From assembly GCF_014655955.1 (NCBI RefSeq), contig NZ_BNBO01000002.1, forward strand, positions 124,001-188,000: 64,000 nt of DNA, in the 5' to 3' direction. Made by a program: the position numbers and the translations under genes. The notes beneath the pieces are model-generated. The model had not been told where the DNA came from. It made no database searches and saw only the letters and a program-made list of their open reading frames with translations. Shown one piece after another: positions 1 through 8,302 of the stretch; the first letter of the stretch is position 1, and each line of letters starts with the position of its first letter. This DNA comes from Kitasatospora indigofera. Lineage in GTDB: Bacteria; Actinomycetota; Actinomycetes; Streptomycetales; Streptomycetaceae.

Positions 1-1
1 C

Positions 2-436
2 CCGGTCGGCCCGGCCGAGGAGCTGCTCGGCCCGGGCGGCGAGGTCCGCGACCTGTTCAAACTGCTGGCCAAGCACCCCGACCTCGACCCGGACAAGCTG
101 CTGAGCGAGGCCCGCAAGGCCGCCGGGCACCTCGCCGAGATCACCCGGTCCAGCCCGATCCCGCTGCTGGAGATCAGCGCGCCGGGCGTCACCAAGGCCA
201 GCACGCTGGCCCGCTGGTGCGCCGGGCACGGCATCGACAGCGGCGAGGTGGTGGCCTTCGGCGACATGCCGAACGACCTGGAGATGCTGGCCTGGGCCGG
301 CCGCGCCTACGCGGTGGCCAACGCCCACCCCGAGGTGCTCGCCGCCGTCGCCACGCACACCGTGAGCAACGAGCAGGACGGCGTGGCGACCGTGCTGGAG
401 ACGCTGCTGGGCGGCACCGGGGACGCGCAGGCCTGA
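2..436 (+). CDS. HAD-superfamily hydrolase (Cof type), 3' part
   Basis: This is the C-terminal 144 residues of a Cof-type HAD phosphatase; the 5' end lies outside the window. The visible part has the family's late signatures: a conserved Lys in an ISAPGVTKAS segment, then GDMPND (visible residues about 87-92), which supplies the acidic Mg-binding residues of motif IV. Proteins of this family dephosphorylate small phosphorylated metabolites such as sugar phosphates or flavin intermediates in the cytoplasm; the substrate cannot be read here. The gene ends 16 bases before the convergent P450 stop. The family call is firm and the substrate is unknown. Confidence 0.85.
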   Translation, partial: PVGPAEELLGPGGEVRDLFKLLAKHPDLDPDKLLSEARKAAGHLAEITRSSPIPLLEISAPGVTKASTLARWCAGHGIDSGEVVAFGDMPNDLEMLAWAGRAYAVANAHPEVLAAVATHTVSNEQDGVATVLETLLGGTGDAQA

Positions 437-452
437 CCCCGGGCGGCCGGGC

Positions 453-1829
453 TCAGCCCGTCCGCCCCAGGCGCACCGGGAGGTGCCGGAGCCGGCGGCC
501 CTCCGGCAGCGGGACGCGCTCCAGCTGCTCGGGCGGCACCGCGAGGGCGAGCCCGGGGTGGCGCCGCAGCAGCGCGGCCAGGGCCACCTCCGCCTCCTGC
601 CGGGCCAGCCCGGCGCCGAGGCAGGAGTGGATGCCGTGGCCGAAGGCGACCTGCTGCTCGCCCGGGCCGGCCGGCTCGCGGGTCAGGTCGAGCCGCTCCG
701 GGTGGGGGTGGCGGCGGGGGTCGAAGTTCGCCGCCACCAGGACGAGCTGCACCGCCTCGCCGCGCCGGATCCGGGTGTCCCGGAAGGTCAGGTCCTCGGT
801 GGCCCAGCGCGGCCCGGTCAGCTGCACCGGGCCGCACCAGCGCACCAGCTCCTCGACGGCGCGCGGCCACAGCGCCGGATCGGCGTCGAGCCGGGCCCGC
901 TCGGCGGGATGGCCGAGCAGCGCCGCCGCGCCGTTGGCGATCAGGTCCGCGGTGGGCCCGAGACCGGCCGCGACCAGCGCCAGCACCAGGCCGGCCACCT
1001 CCTCGTCGCTGATCCGCCCGCCGCCCGCCGCCGCCCCGCAGGCGGCCCCGGCCGCTCCCCCGCCCGCCGTCTCGTCGGGGCGCAGGAGGGCGCTGACCAG
1101 GTCGTCGACGGGCTCGGCCCGGCGCCGGGCGGCCAGCTCCCGCAGGCGGCCGGCCAGGGCGGCGGTGGCGGCGTCCGCGCGTCCGGCGGCCTGCTCGGCG
1201 CCCCAGTCGCGCCACAGCCCCCGGTCGGCCTCCGGCACCCCCACCAGCTCGGCGAGGACGCCGGTCGACAGCGGGTACGCGTAGTGCTCGACCAGGTCGA
1301 CCGCGCCGCCGACGGCGTGCCCGGGCAGGGCGTCCAGCAGCTCCTCCGCGATCCGCTCGACCCGGGGGCGCAGGGCCTGCAGCCGGCGGGCGGAGAGGGC
1401 CCGCGCGGCCGGCCGGCGCAGCCTGGTGTGGGCGGGCCGGTCGTTGTCCGGCAGCGATCCGGGCAGGAGCGGGCGGCCGGCGTCCCCGGGGGCCTGCCGC
1501 GCCTCCGGGGTCCCGGTGCACCCGGCCCCCTCGGCCGGCCGGCCGGGCACCGGGGCGGGGGAGTTGACGAACCGCTGGTCGCGCAGCAGCTCCCGGACGT
1601 CGTCGTGCCGGGTGACCAGCCAGACCGGCGCGCCGTCGGCCCCGCGGCCCCGGACGATCGGGCCCTGCTCACGCAGCCGCCCGTACCCGCCGACCGGGTC
1701 CGCGAGCAGGTCCGGATCGGTCACGCCCGGCTCGCCGGGATGCTTCCCCGCATGCTCACCGGGTCCGGCCGGGGCTGCCTCCCTGGCGGGGGGCACGGCG
1801 GTGGTGGCGGCAGTGGCGGGGGTGGGCAT
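453..1829 (-). CDS. Cytochrome P450
   Basis: A bacterial class I-type P450 of 458 residues, a haem-thiolate monooxygenase needing separate ferredoxin and reductase partners, neither of which is in the window. The heme-binding loop reads FGHGIHSCLG at about residues 396-405 with the Cys ligand near 403, and the K-helix ExxR is EELVRW near 326. Two things are odd. The I-helix, normally AGxE/DTT, reads AAGLGPTAD, so the usual acid of the acid-alcohol pair is missing. A Gly/Ala-rich insertion lies just before the I-helix (about 255-270). The ATG start has GAGAGGA seven bases upstream. It stands alone, so its substrate is unknown. Confidence 0.9.
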   Translation of the reverse strand: MPTPATAATTAVPPAREAAPAGPGEHAGKHPGEPGVTDPDLLADPVGGYGRLREQGPIVRGRGADGAPVWLVTRHDDVRELLRDQRFVNSPAPVPGRPAEGAGCTGTPEARQAPGDAGRPLLPGSLPDNDRPAHTRLRRPAARALSARRLQALRPRVERIAEELLDALPGHAVGGAVDLVEHYAYPLSTGVLAELVGVPEADRGLWRDWGAEQAAGRADAATAALAGRLRELAARRRAEPVDDLVSALLRPDETAGGGAAGAACGAAAGGGRISDEEVAGLVLALVAAGLGPTADLIANGAAALLGHPAERARLDADPALWPRAVEELVRWCGPVQLTGPRWATEDLTFRDTRIRRGEAVQLVLVAANFDPRRHPHPERLDLTREPAGPGEQQVAFGHGIHSCLGAGLARQEAEVALAALLRRHPGLALAVPPEQLERVPLPEGRRLRHLPVRLGRTG

Positions 1830-1859
1830 CGTCCGGTCCTCTCATCGGCGAACTGGTCC

Positions 1860-1891
1860 TACCGGCCCAACGACACCTGTTCGGGCCGGTA
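1860..1891. promoter_or_regulatory. Inverted repeat upstream of the P450 gene
   Basis: Perfect 9-base arms TACCGGCCC (1860-1868) and GGGCCGGTA (1883-1891) flank a 14-base spacer, 31 bases upstream of the P450 start. The position suits an operator or promoter-overlapping repressor site. No TetR- or MarR-type gene lies next to it, so the binding protein is unknown. Confidence 0.35.
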
Positions 1892-1909
1892 ACGGCGCGC
1901 CCCGGCGTG

Positions 1910-1925
1910 CGGGCGGCGCCGCCCG
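1910..1925 (-). terminator. Possible hairpin terminator after pstB
   Basis: CGGGCGGCGCCGCCCG is a perfect 16-base palindrome, 122 bases beyond the pstB stop codon. It has no T-tract, as is usual in this genus. A 14-base direct repeat GCCGACGTGGCCGG (1983-1996 and 2019-2032) lies between it and pstB. Confidence 0.35.
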
Positions 1926-2046
1926 TACGGTTCCCCCCTTCGGCCCAGTGGTCACACCGGGCCCAGCAGTCACAGCAGGCCGGCCGACGTGGCCGGGCCG
2001 GCCGGGGCCGTGGCGGCAGCCGACGTGGCCGGTGCCGGGGTCCGGC

Positions 2047-2958
<912 letters not shown>

Positions 2959-2993
2959 CGGTGCGGTCCTCCGGAGCGTGGGGCAGGCGCGCG

Positions 2994-3938
2994 TCAGTAG
3001 AGATTGGGCAGCAGGGCGGCGGCGTTCTCGTACACGCTCCAGAGCAGCGCGCCGAGCACCGGCGCGAAGCTCAGGTAGGCGGCCGAGCGGCGCCACCAGC
3101 GGGCCGCGGCGGTGGCCGCCAGCACGGCGCCCAGCAGTCCGAGCGTCCAGAGCTGCAGTGCGGCGAGCGCGCCCTTGTCGGCCGCGAGGGCCTTGTCGTA
3201 GGCGATCGTGGCGGGCCGGCCGCCGGGGTTCGGCAGGGCCTCGTCGTCGAGCCGGGCGCCGATCAGCACCGCCCCGGACGGGATCCAGCCGGAGTCGCCG
3301 GTGACCAGCACCAGCCGGTTCCGCGCCGGGTCGGTGATCGGCTGGTCCGCGCCCCCGTAGACGTTCACGGTGTACGTGAACCTGCCCTGCCCGGTGGTGG
3401 TGGTGATCTTGTCGCCGACCCGCAGCTCGGACAGCCGGGCGAACGGCGCGCCGAAGCTCGCCCCGCGCCCGAACAGCACGCTCACGCCCTGCTGGCCGGG
3501 CAGCGCGGTGTCCCGCCGGTGGCCCGGGCCGCGCATCAGGTCCCGGCCGGTGGTGCCCTCCACCACCACGGCCTGGTGCAGGCCGATGGCGGGGATGTCG
3601 ATCAGCGCCACGGGCGCGCCGTCGGCGGCCGCGCCGGTCGGGGCGACGGCCTTGGCGAGCTGGTCCCGGAAGGTCTTGTAGGAGGTCGACTGGGAGTGCC
3701 GCTGCTGCACGTGGGACAGGGTGAAGAGGTAGCCGACGAAGCCGGTCAGCAGGGCGGCCGCCAGGCTCGCCGCCCAGGCCGCCTGGAGGAACCGCCGCCG
3801 GGCGGTGGACCGCCCGGCCGCCGGCGCGGCCGCGGGGGCCGGCACGGGGGCCTTGGACAGCCTCGCCGGCGCCGCCGCCCCGGGCCCGGCGGGGGCCGGC
3901 ACGGTGACGGACGCCGGGTCGATCGTGGGTGCGCTCAC
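2994..3938 (-). CDS. Sortase-fold membrane protein lacking catalytic residues (pseudo-sortase)
   Basis: A 314-residue membrane protein with a Pro/Ala-rich cytoplasmic N-terminus, one transmembrane helix (about 52-73), a class E sortase-like domain (about 110-235) and two C-terminal helices (about 258-305). The sortase framework is clear (IDIPAIGL, GPGHRRDTALPGQ, SFGAPFARLSELRVGDKI). However, the catalytic His position, normally in AGHR, reads FGRG (near 153). The strand that should carry TLTTC reads LVLVTGDSGW (near 211), so Cys is lost, and the expected Arg is not seen either. It is therefore unlikely to be a transpeptidase. The GTG start has GAGGAGG upstream. It sits between a membrane-anchored PstS-like gene and pstB, which suggests a structural or binding role in that transporter. 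Confidence 0.75.
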   Translation of the reverse strand: MSAPTIDPASVTVPAPAGPGAAAPARLSKAPVPAPAAAPAAGRSTARRRFLQAAWAASLAAALLTGFVGYLFTLSHVQQRHSQSTSYKTFRDQLAKAVAPTGAAADGAPVALIDIPAIGLHQAVVVEGTTGRDLMRGPGHRRDTALPGQQGVSVLFGRGASFGAPFARLSELRVGDKITTTTGQGRFTYTVNVYGGADQPITDPARNRLVLVTGDSGWIPSGAVLIGARLDDEALPNPGGRPATIAYDKALAADKGALAALQLWTLGLLGAVLAATAAARWWRRSAAYLSFAPVLGALLWSVYENAAALLPNLY

Positions 3939-3978
3939 CGTCTCCTCCTCTGCGTGGTTCCGGCGGTGCGGCGGGCCG

Positions 3979-5766
3979 TCATGCCGGGCCGCCCGGGGTC
4001 TGCCGGCGCCGCCGGAGCAGATGGCCGCCCAGCAGCGGCGGCACGGCGACCACCGCCAGCAGCTCCAGCGCCGTCAGCGTGGTCAGCAGCCAGTCCTCGG
4101 GCCGCCCGTCGACCGCGACCACGGTGGCCGGGATCTCACCGGCCGCGCCGCCGCGTCCTGCCGCGACCACCTGGCCGGTCTGCGGGTCCACCACCTGCTC
4201 GGCGGCGGCCTCCTCGCCCGCGGCCGGCGCGGGGGCCGCGCCCGCCGGGTCACCGCCGCTCCCGCCCGTACCGCCGGTTCCACCGGTACCGGAACCCGAG
4301 CCGCCCGTGCCGCCGGTGCCGCCGCTCCCGCCCGTGCCCGGAGTCTTGGTGCCGCCGCTGCCGCCCGTGCCGGCGCCGGCGCCGCCGGTGCCGCCCTTGG
4401 GCACGGCCTGGCCGCCCTGGACGGTGCAGTCGATCGGGGTGCCGGCCTTGTCGCAAGGGCTCGGCTGCGGCGCGTTGGTGAGCACGGTGAGCTGGCCGGC
4501 CGAGTTGAAGGTCGGGTTGGCGCAGTTGCTCAGCGAGTTCGGGTCCACCGGGCTGGCGTTCCCCGGGATGTGCTGGACCTGCAGCATCCCGCCCTTCACC
4601 AGGCCGCGCGGGATCGGCGAGTAGCCGAGACCGTCCGCCTCGCCCTGGCCCTCGCAGAGCACGTACGCGATGAACCGGCTCAGCGCGCTGCCCTTGTCGT
4701 TGTTGAAGCGCGGCGGCACCGGCAGGCTGGCCCCCGCGCGCGGCACGATCAGGTAGCTGTAGCTGGAGATCGGGTACGAGCGCGGGTCGTTCATGGTGTA
4801 GACGCCGTCGAGGTTCTGCTGCAGGAAGTTGGGGTCGTCCGGCGGAGTGTTGTCGTCGACGCCGCGGATCTTGGCGGCGGTCAGCGCGATGGCCACGTTG
4901 GAGGCGGTCGGCAGCGAGTAGTACCCGGCCGCGTTGAGCACCTTCACGACCGGCCAGTTACTGCGCTTGGCGAAGGCGTACTCGTCGTAGCCGATGGTGC
5001 CGAGCCCGGCCTGCGACTTGATGTACCCGGCCACCACGTCGGAGCCGTTCTGCGCGACCATCCGGCCGGAGGGCGGGAAGAACTCCGTGTAGTCGCCGCA
5101 GCTGTAACCGTTGATCTGGGTGCAGTACGCCTCCCACTGGTCCTTGTGGGTGTGCGACATCCAGCGGGTGAACTGGGCGGTGGCGCCGGAGCCGTCGGAG
5201 CGGACGATCGGGGTGATCGGCAGCTTGGGCAGCGCCCGGCCGTAGTCGGCGGTGATCCGGGGGTCGTCCCAGGAGGTGATCTTGTTGGTGAAGATGTCCA
5301 CCACCGTCTGCGGGGACAGCCGCAGGTCACGCACCTGCTTGCCGGCCACCACCAGGTTGTACATGAACGTGGTGCCGCCGGCCGTGATCGGGACGTACGA
5401 GTACCCGTACACCTGCGGCTCGCTGTTGCCGGCGCCGTTGCTGTGCGCGGCGGAGCCGAGACCGGTGTCGGCCTGGGTGCGGAACGGGACGTCCGAGGCG
5501 GTGAAGTCGTCCTGGCCGATGGTCCACTGGGTCCGGCCGGCGGCCGAGCCGACCGCGTTGAAGTTGATCTGGATGCCCTGCGGCGCGACGTCCTGGCGCC
5601 ACTGGTCGATCGCCGGTCCCGCCCAGCTGGAGCCGTCCGCGTTGAGCGAGGTGGCGGCGTACGCGGGCGTGCTCTGCCCCAGCAGCAGGGTCAGGGCGAC
5701 CAGCAGCAAGGACAGCAGCAGGGCCGGCGGTCGCGGCACGGGGCGGCTTGCGGCCTCCCAGGACAT
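3979..5766 (-). CDS. Membrane-anchored PstS-like substrate-binding protein
   Basis: A 595-residue exported protein: signal sequence (about 1-38, ending near TPAYA), a PstS-like periplasmic-binding domain (about 40-430), a Gly/Ser/Thr-rich flexible linker (about 440-505) and a C-terminal helix (about 560-580) followed by RRRR. The binding domain keeps the ligand-loop signature RSDGSGAT near 185, as in phosphate-binding PstS. The design holds the domain on the membrane without a lipobox or LPXTG motif. Chosen start: ATG 5766, six bases after GGAGGAG. An earlier ATG at 5805 overlaps the pstA stop codon (TGATG) and would add 13 residues. It lies between pstA and the pseudo-sortase gene. Confidence 0.85.
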   Translation of the reverse strand: MSWEAASRPVPRPPALLLSLLLVALTLLLGQSTPAYAATSLNADGSSWAGPAIDQWRQDVAPQGIQINFNAVGSAAGRTQWTIGQDDFTASDVPFRTQADTGLGSAAHSNGAGNSEPQVYGYSYVPITAGGTTFMYNLVVAGKQVRDLRLSPQTVVDIFTNKITSWDDPRITADYGRALPKLPITPIVRSDGSGATAQFTRWMSHTHKDQWEAYCTQINGYSCGDYTEFFPPSGRMVAQNGSDVVAGYIKSQAGLGTIGYDEYAFAKRSNWPVVKVLNAAGYYSLPTASNVAIALTAAKIRGVDDNTPPDDPNFLQQNLDGVYTMNDPRSYPISSYSYLIVPRAGASLPVPPRFNNDKGSALSRFIAYVLCEGQGEADGLGYSPIPRGLVKGGMLQVQHIPGNASPVDPNSLSNCANPTFNSAGQLTVLTNAPQPSPCDKAGTPIDCTVQGGQAVPKGGTGGAGAGTGGSGGTKTPGTGGSGGTGGTGGSGSGTGGTGGTGGSGGDPAGAAPAPAAGEEAAAEQVVDPQTGQVVAAGRGGAAGEIPATVVAVDGRPEDWLLTTLTALELLAVVAVPPLLGGHLLRRRRQTPGGPA

Positions 5767-5804
5767 GGGGACTCCTCCGGAGCGCGGGGTGCGGGGCAGG
5801 GACA

Positions 5805-7064
5805 TCAGGACTCCCGGACGGGTCGGGCGGACCGGGCGGCCGTCGCGGGGCGGGCGTGCTCGGCGGGGCCGGCGGCCGGGGCGGGCCCGGCGGGCCGGGC
5901 GGCCCGGTCGATCCGCCGGCGCTGACGGCGGGTCAGCTGCCCCGGGGCACGGCCGCCGACGACGCGGGCGGTGACGAACAGGACCAGCACCACGACCATC
6001 AGGGTGAGGGCGGCGGCGAAGGCCCGCGAGACCATCTCGGGGTAGGGCTGCTTCACGTAGTTCCAGATGTAGAGCGGCAGCGACACCTGGTGCTCGGCGA
6101 ACGGGTTGCCGTTGAACTGCGAGGTGAAGCCGGAGGTCAGCAGCACCGGCGAGGTCTCGCCGACACCTCGTGCCATCCCCAGCACCACCGCCGTCACCAG
6201 GCCGGGGCGGGCGGTCGGCAGGACGACGTTCCAGACCGTCCGCCACTGGCTGCCGCCGAGCGCGTACGAGGCCTCCCGCAGGGTGCCGGGCACCAGCCGG
6301 ACGACCACCTCGGCGGCCCGGGTGACGATCGGCATCATCATCACGGTGAGCGCCAGCGAGGCCGCGAACCCGCTCTTCTCCGCGCCCATCGTGACGATCA
6401 CGATGCCGAGGATGAACAGGCCGGCGACGATCGACGGCAGCGCCGTCATCGCCTCGACCAGGGTCCGCACCGGCCGGGCCATCCGGCCGCCGACCTCGGA
6501 CATGAAGACGGCCGCGGCGATCCCCAGCGGGACGGCGAACAACGTGGCCAGGCCCAGCTGTTCGAGCGATCCGACCACCGCGTTGAGGGCGCCGCCGGAG
6601 GTGATGGGGGAGAGCGCGGCGGTCGTCTCCATCGACTCGGTGAAGAAGTTCAGGTGGCGGGCCGCATGCAGGCCCTTGAGCAGGACGTAGCCGACCTGGT
6701 CGGCGATCAGCCCGACCACCAGCAGGCCCGAGCTCCAGGTCACCACCGCGACCAGCCGCTCGCGCACCAGCTGCGACTCCCACTGGAGCCGGCCGAGCAC
6801 GAAGTACCCCGCCAGGAAGAGCAGGTACCAGCAGAGCAGGAACCCGAGCGCGCCGCTGAACGGGAGCACCCGCTCGTACAGCAGCCAGTCGAGCGCCAGC
6901 GAGCCGCCGACGGCGCCCAGCAGGGTCAGCACGTCCTCGCGCGTGACCCCGCCGAGCCGGACCCGCCGTTCGGGCCCGGGGGCGGCCGGCGCCCCGGCGG
7001 TCCCGGCCGGCCCGGGGGCGGCCGTGGACGGAGCCGGCGCGGGGGGAAGGTCGAGGGTGGTCAT
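5805..7064 (-). CDS. pstA: Phosphate ABC transporter permease PstA
   Basis: The inner-membrane permease subunit of the Pst-like importer, 419 residues. An N-terminal cytoplasmic Pro/Ala stretch precedes multiple hydrophobic helices. The permease core holds the EAA-type loop (region AAEVVVRLVPGTLREASYALG), where the ATPase docks. The start is ATG 7064, with GAAGGGA upstream. It is longer than classical PstA (near 300) because of two extra N-terminal helices around residues 50-125. It follows pstC by 79 bases and its stop overlaps a possible start of the next gene by one base, so the genes are probably cotranscribed and coupled. Confidence 0.9.
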   Translation of the reverse strand: MTTLDLPPAPAPSTAAPGPAGTAGAPAAPGPERRVRLGGVTREDVLTLLGAVGGSLALDWLLYERVLPFSGALGFLLCWYLLFLAGYFVLGRLQWESQLVRERLVAVVTWSSGLLVVGLIADQVGYVLLKGLHAARHLNFFTESMETTAALSPITSGGALNAVVGSLEQLGLATLFAVPLGIAAAVFMSEVGGRMARPVRTLVEAMTALPSIVAGLFILGIVIVTMGAEKSGFAASLALTVMMMPIVTRAAEVVVRLVPGTLREASYALGGSQWRTVWNVVLPTARPGLVTAVVLGMARGVGETSPVLLTSGFTSQFNGNPFAEHQVSLPLYIWNYVKQPYPEMVSRAFAAALTLMVVVLVLFVTARVVGGRAPGQLTRRQRRRIDRAARPAGPAPAAGPAEHARPATAARSARPVRES

Positions 7065-7143
7065 CCGGTGGTCCCTTCGATGCGGCGGGGCGGCAGTGGG
7101 GCGCGGTCGGCCGGAGCCTGCGGGGCCGGGCGGCCGGGCACGG

Positions 7144-8157
7144 TCAGTCCGCCGTGGTCGCGCCGGAGCGGGACCGGTTGATGACGACACCCGCCGCCAG
7201 GTTGACCAGCAGGGTGAGCGCGAACAGCACCAGGCCGGCCGCCATCAGCGCGGACAGCGACAGCGCGTCCGACTCCCCGAAGCGCAGGGCGATCAGCGCC
7301 GAGATCGAGTTGGCGCCGTTCTCCAGCACATGGGTGATCGCCTTGAAGTTCGGCGAGATGATCAGCGCGACCGCGATGGTCTCGCCCATCGCCCGGCCGA
7401 ACCCCAGCATCACGGCCCCGATCACGCCGCCCCGGCCGAACGGCAGCACCACCGTGCGCACCATCCCCCAGCGGGTACTGCCCAGCGCGTACGCGCCCTC
7501 CCGCTCGCCCTGCGGCGCCTGGGAGAACACCTCCCGGCTGAGCGAGGCCACGATCGGGATGATCATCAGCGACACCACCACCCCCGCGATGAAGGTGGAC
7601 GAGGTGTAGGAGGTGCCGATGTCGCCGGTGCGCACCTTGAGGAACGGGATCGTGTCCCCCAGGTGCATCGCCGTCCAGCGGACGAAGCCGATGATCCGGG
7701 GCTGCAGGAAGAACAGGCCCCACAGGCCGTAGACGATGCTGGGGATCGCCGCCATCAGGTCGACCAGCGAGATCAGCGTCGCCCGCAGCCGGACCGGCGC
7801 GTACTCCGAGATGAAGACGGCGGTGGTCAGCGCCACCGGCACCGCGATGACCAGCGCGATCACCGCGATCAGCAGGCCGTTGGGCAGCACCGCCGCGATG
7901 CCGAAGGAGTGCGCCTGGGTGCGCCACTTCTGCTCGGTCAGGAACGACCAGCCGACCGCCCGGAGCGCGTCCGAGCCCCGGAGCAGGAGGAAGAACGCGA
8001 TCAGGCCCATGATCACGAAGACCGAGAGGCCGGCCGCCCGCAGCACGCCGCGGAACAGCCGGTCACCGGGCGTCGCGGGAGCGCTGACCGGGCGGGGGAC
8101 ATCGGGGTCGGACGTGGCCCGGGCGAGGGGCGCCGCGGGCTCGATGGCGGCTGTCAT
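7144..8157 (-). CDS. pstC: Phosphate ABC transporter permease PstC
   Basis: The second permease subunit, 337 residues, with an N-terminal cytoplasmic segment and about six helices. The EAA-loop region reads REGAYALGSTRWGMVRTVVLP, and GRAMGETIAV matches the conserved PstC segment. The start is ATG 8157 with GGAGAG seven bases upstream. It should form the transmembrane heterodimer with PstA and use the PstB ATPase. It follows the large anchored binding-protein gene by 145 bases. Confidence 0.92.
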   Translation of the reverse strand: MTAAIEPAAPLARATSDPDVPRPVSAPATPGDRLFRGVLRAAGLSVFVIMGLIAFFLLLRGSDALRAVGWSFLTEQKWRTQAHSFGIAAVLPNGLLIAVIALVIAVPVALTTAVFISEYAPVRLRATLISLVDLMAAIPSIVYGLWGLFFLQPRIIGFVRWTAMHLGDTIPFLKVRTGDIGTSYTSSTFIAGVVVSLMIIPIVASLSREVFSQAPQGEREGAYALGSTRWGMVRTVVLPFGRGGVIGAVMLGFGRAMGETIAVALIISPNFKAITHVLENGANSISALIALRFGESDALSLSALMAAGLVLFALTLLVNLAAGVVINRSRSGATTAD

Positions 8158-8302
8158 GGTCTGCTCTCCGGCGCGCTCGGTACGGGGCTGGGTTCGGGAC
8201 TCGGTGCGGAAGGAGTTTCGGGCGGACCCGTCCGGCGGGGCGCTCCGGCGGGGCCTGGACGGGGCCCCGCCGGAGGTCCTCACCCGCCGGACGGACCGCC
8301 GG

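Noticed and set aside
5764..5805. ATG 5805 as the start of the 595-residue binding protein
   Set aside because: It overlaps the pstA stop, which is attractive, but the strong GGAGGAG six bases before ATG 5766 and the signal peptide position favour the later start.
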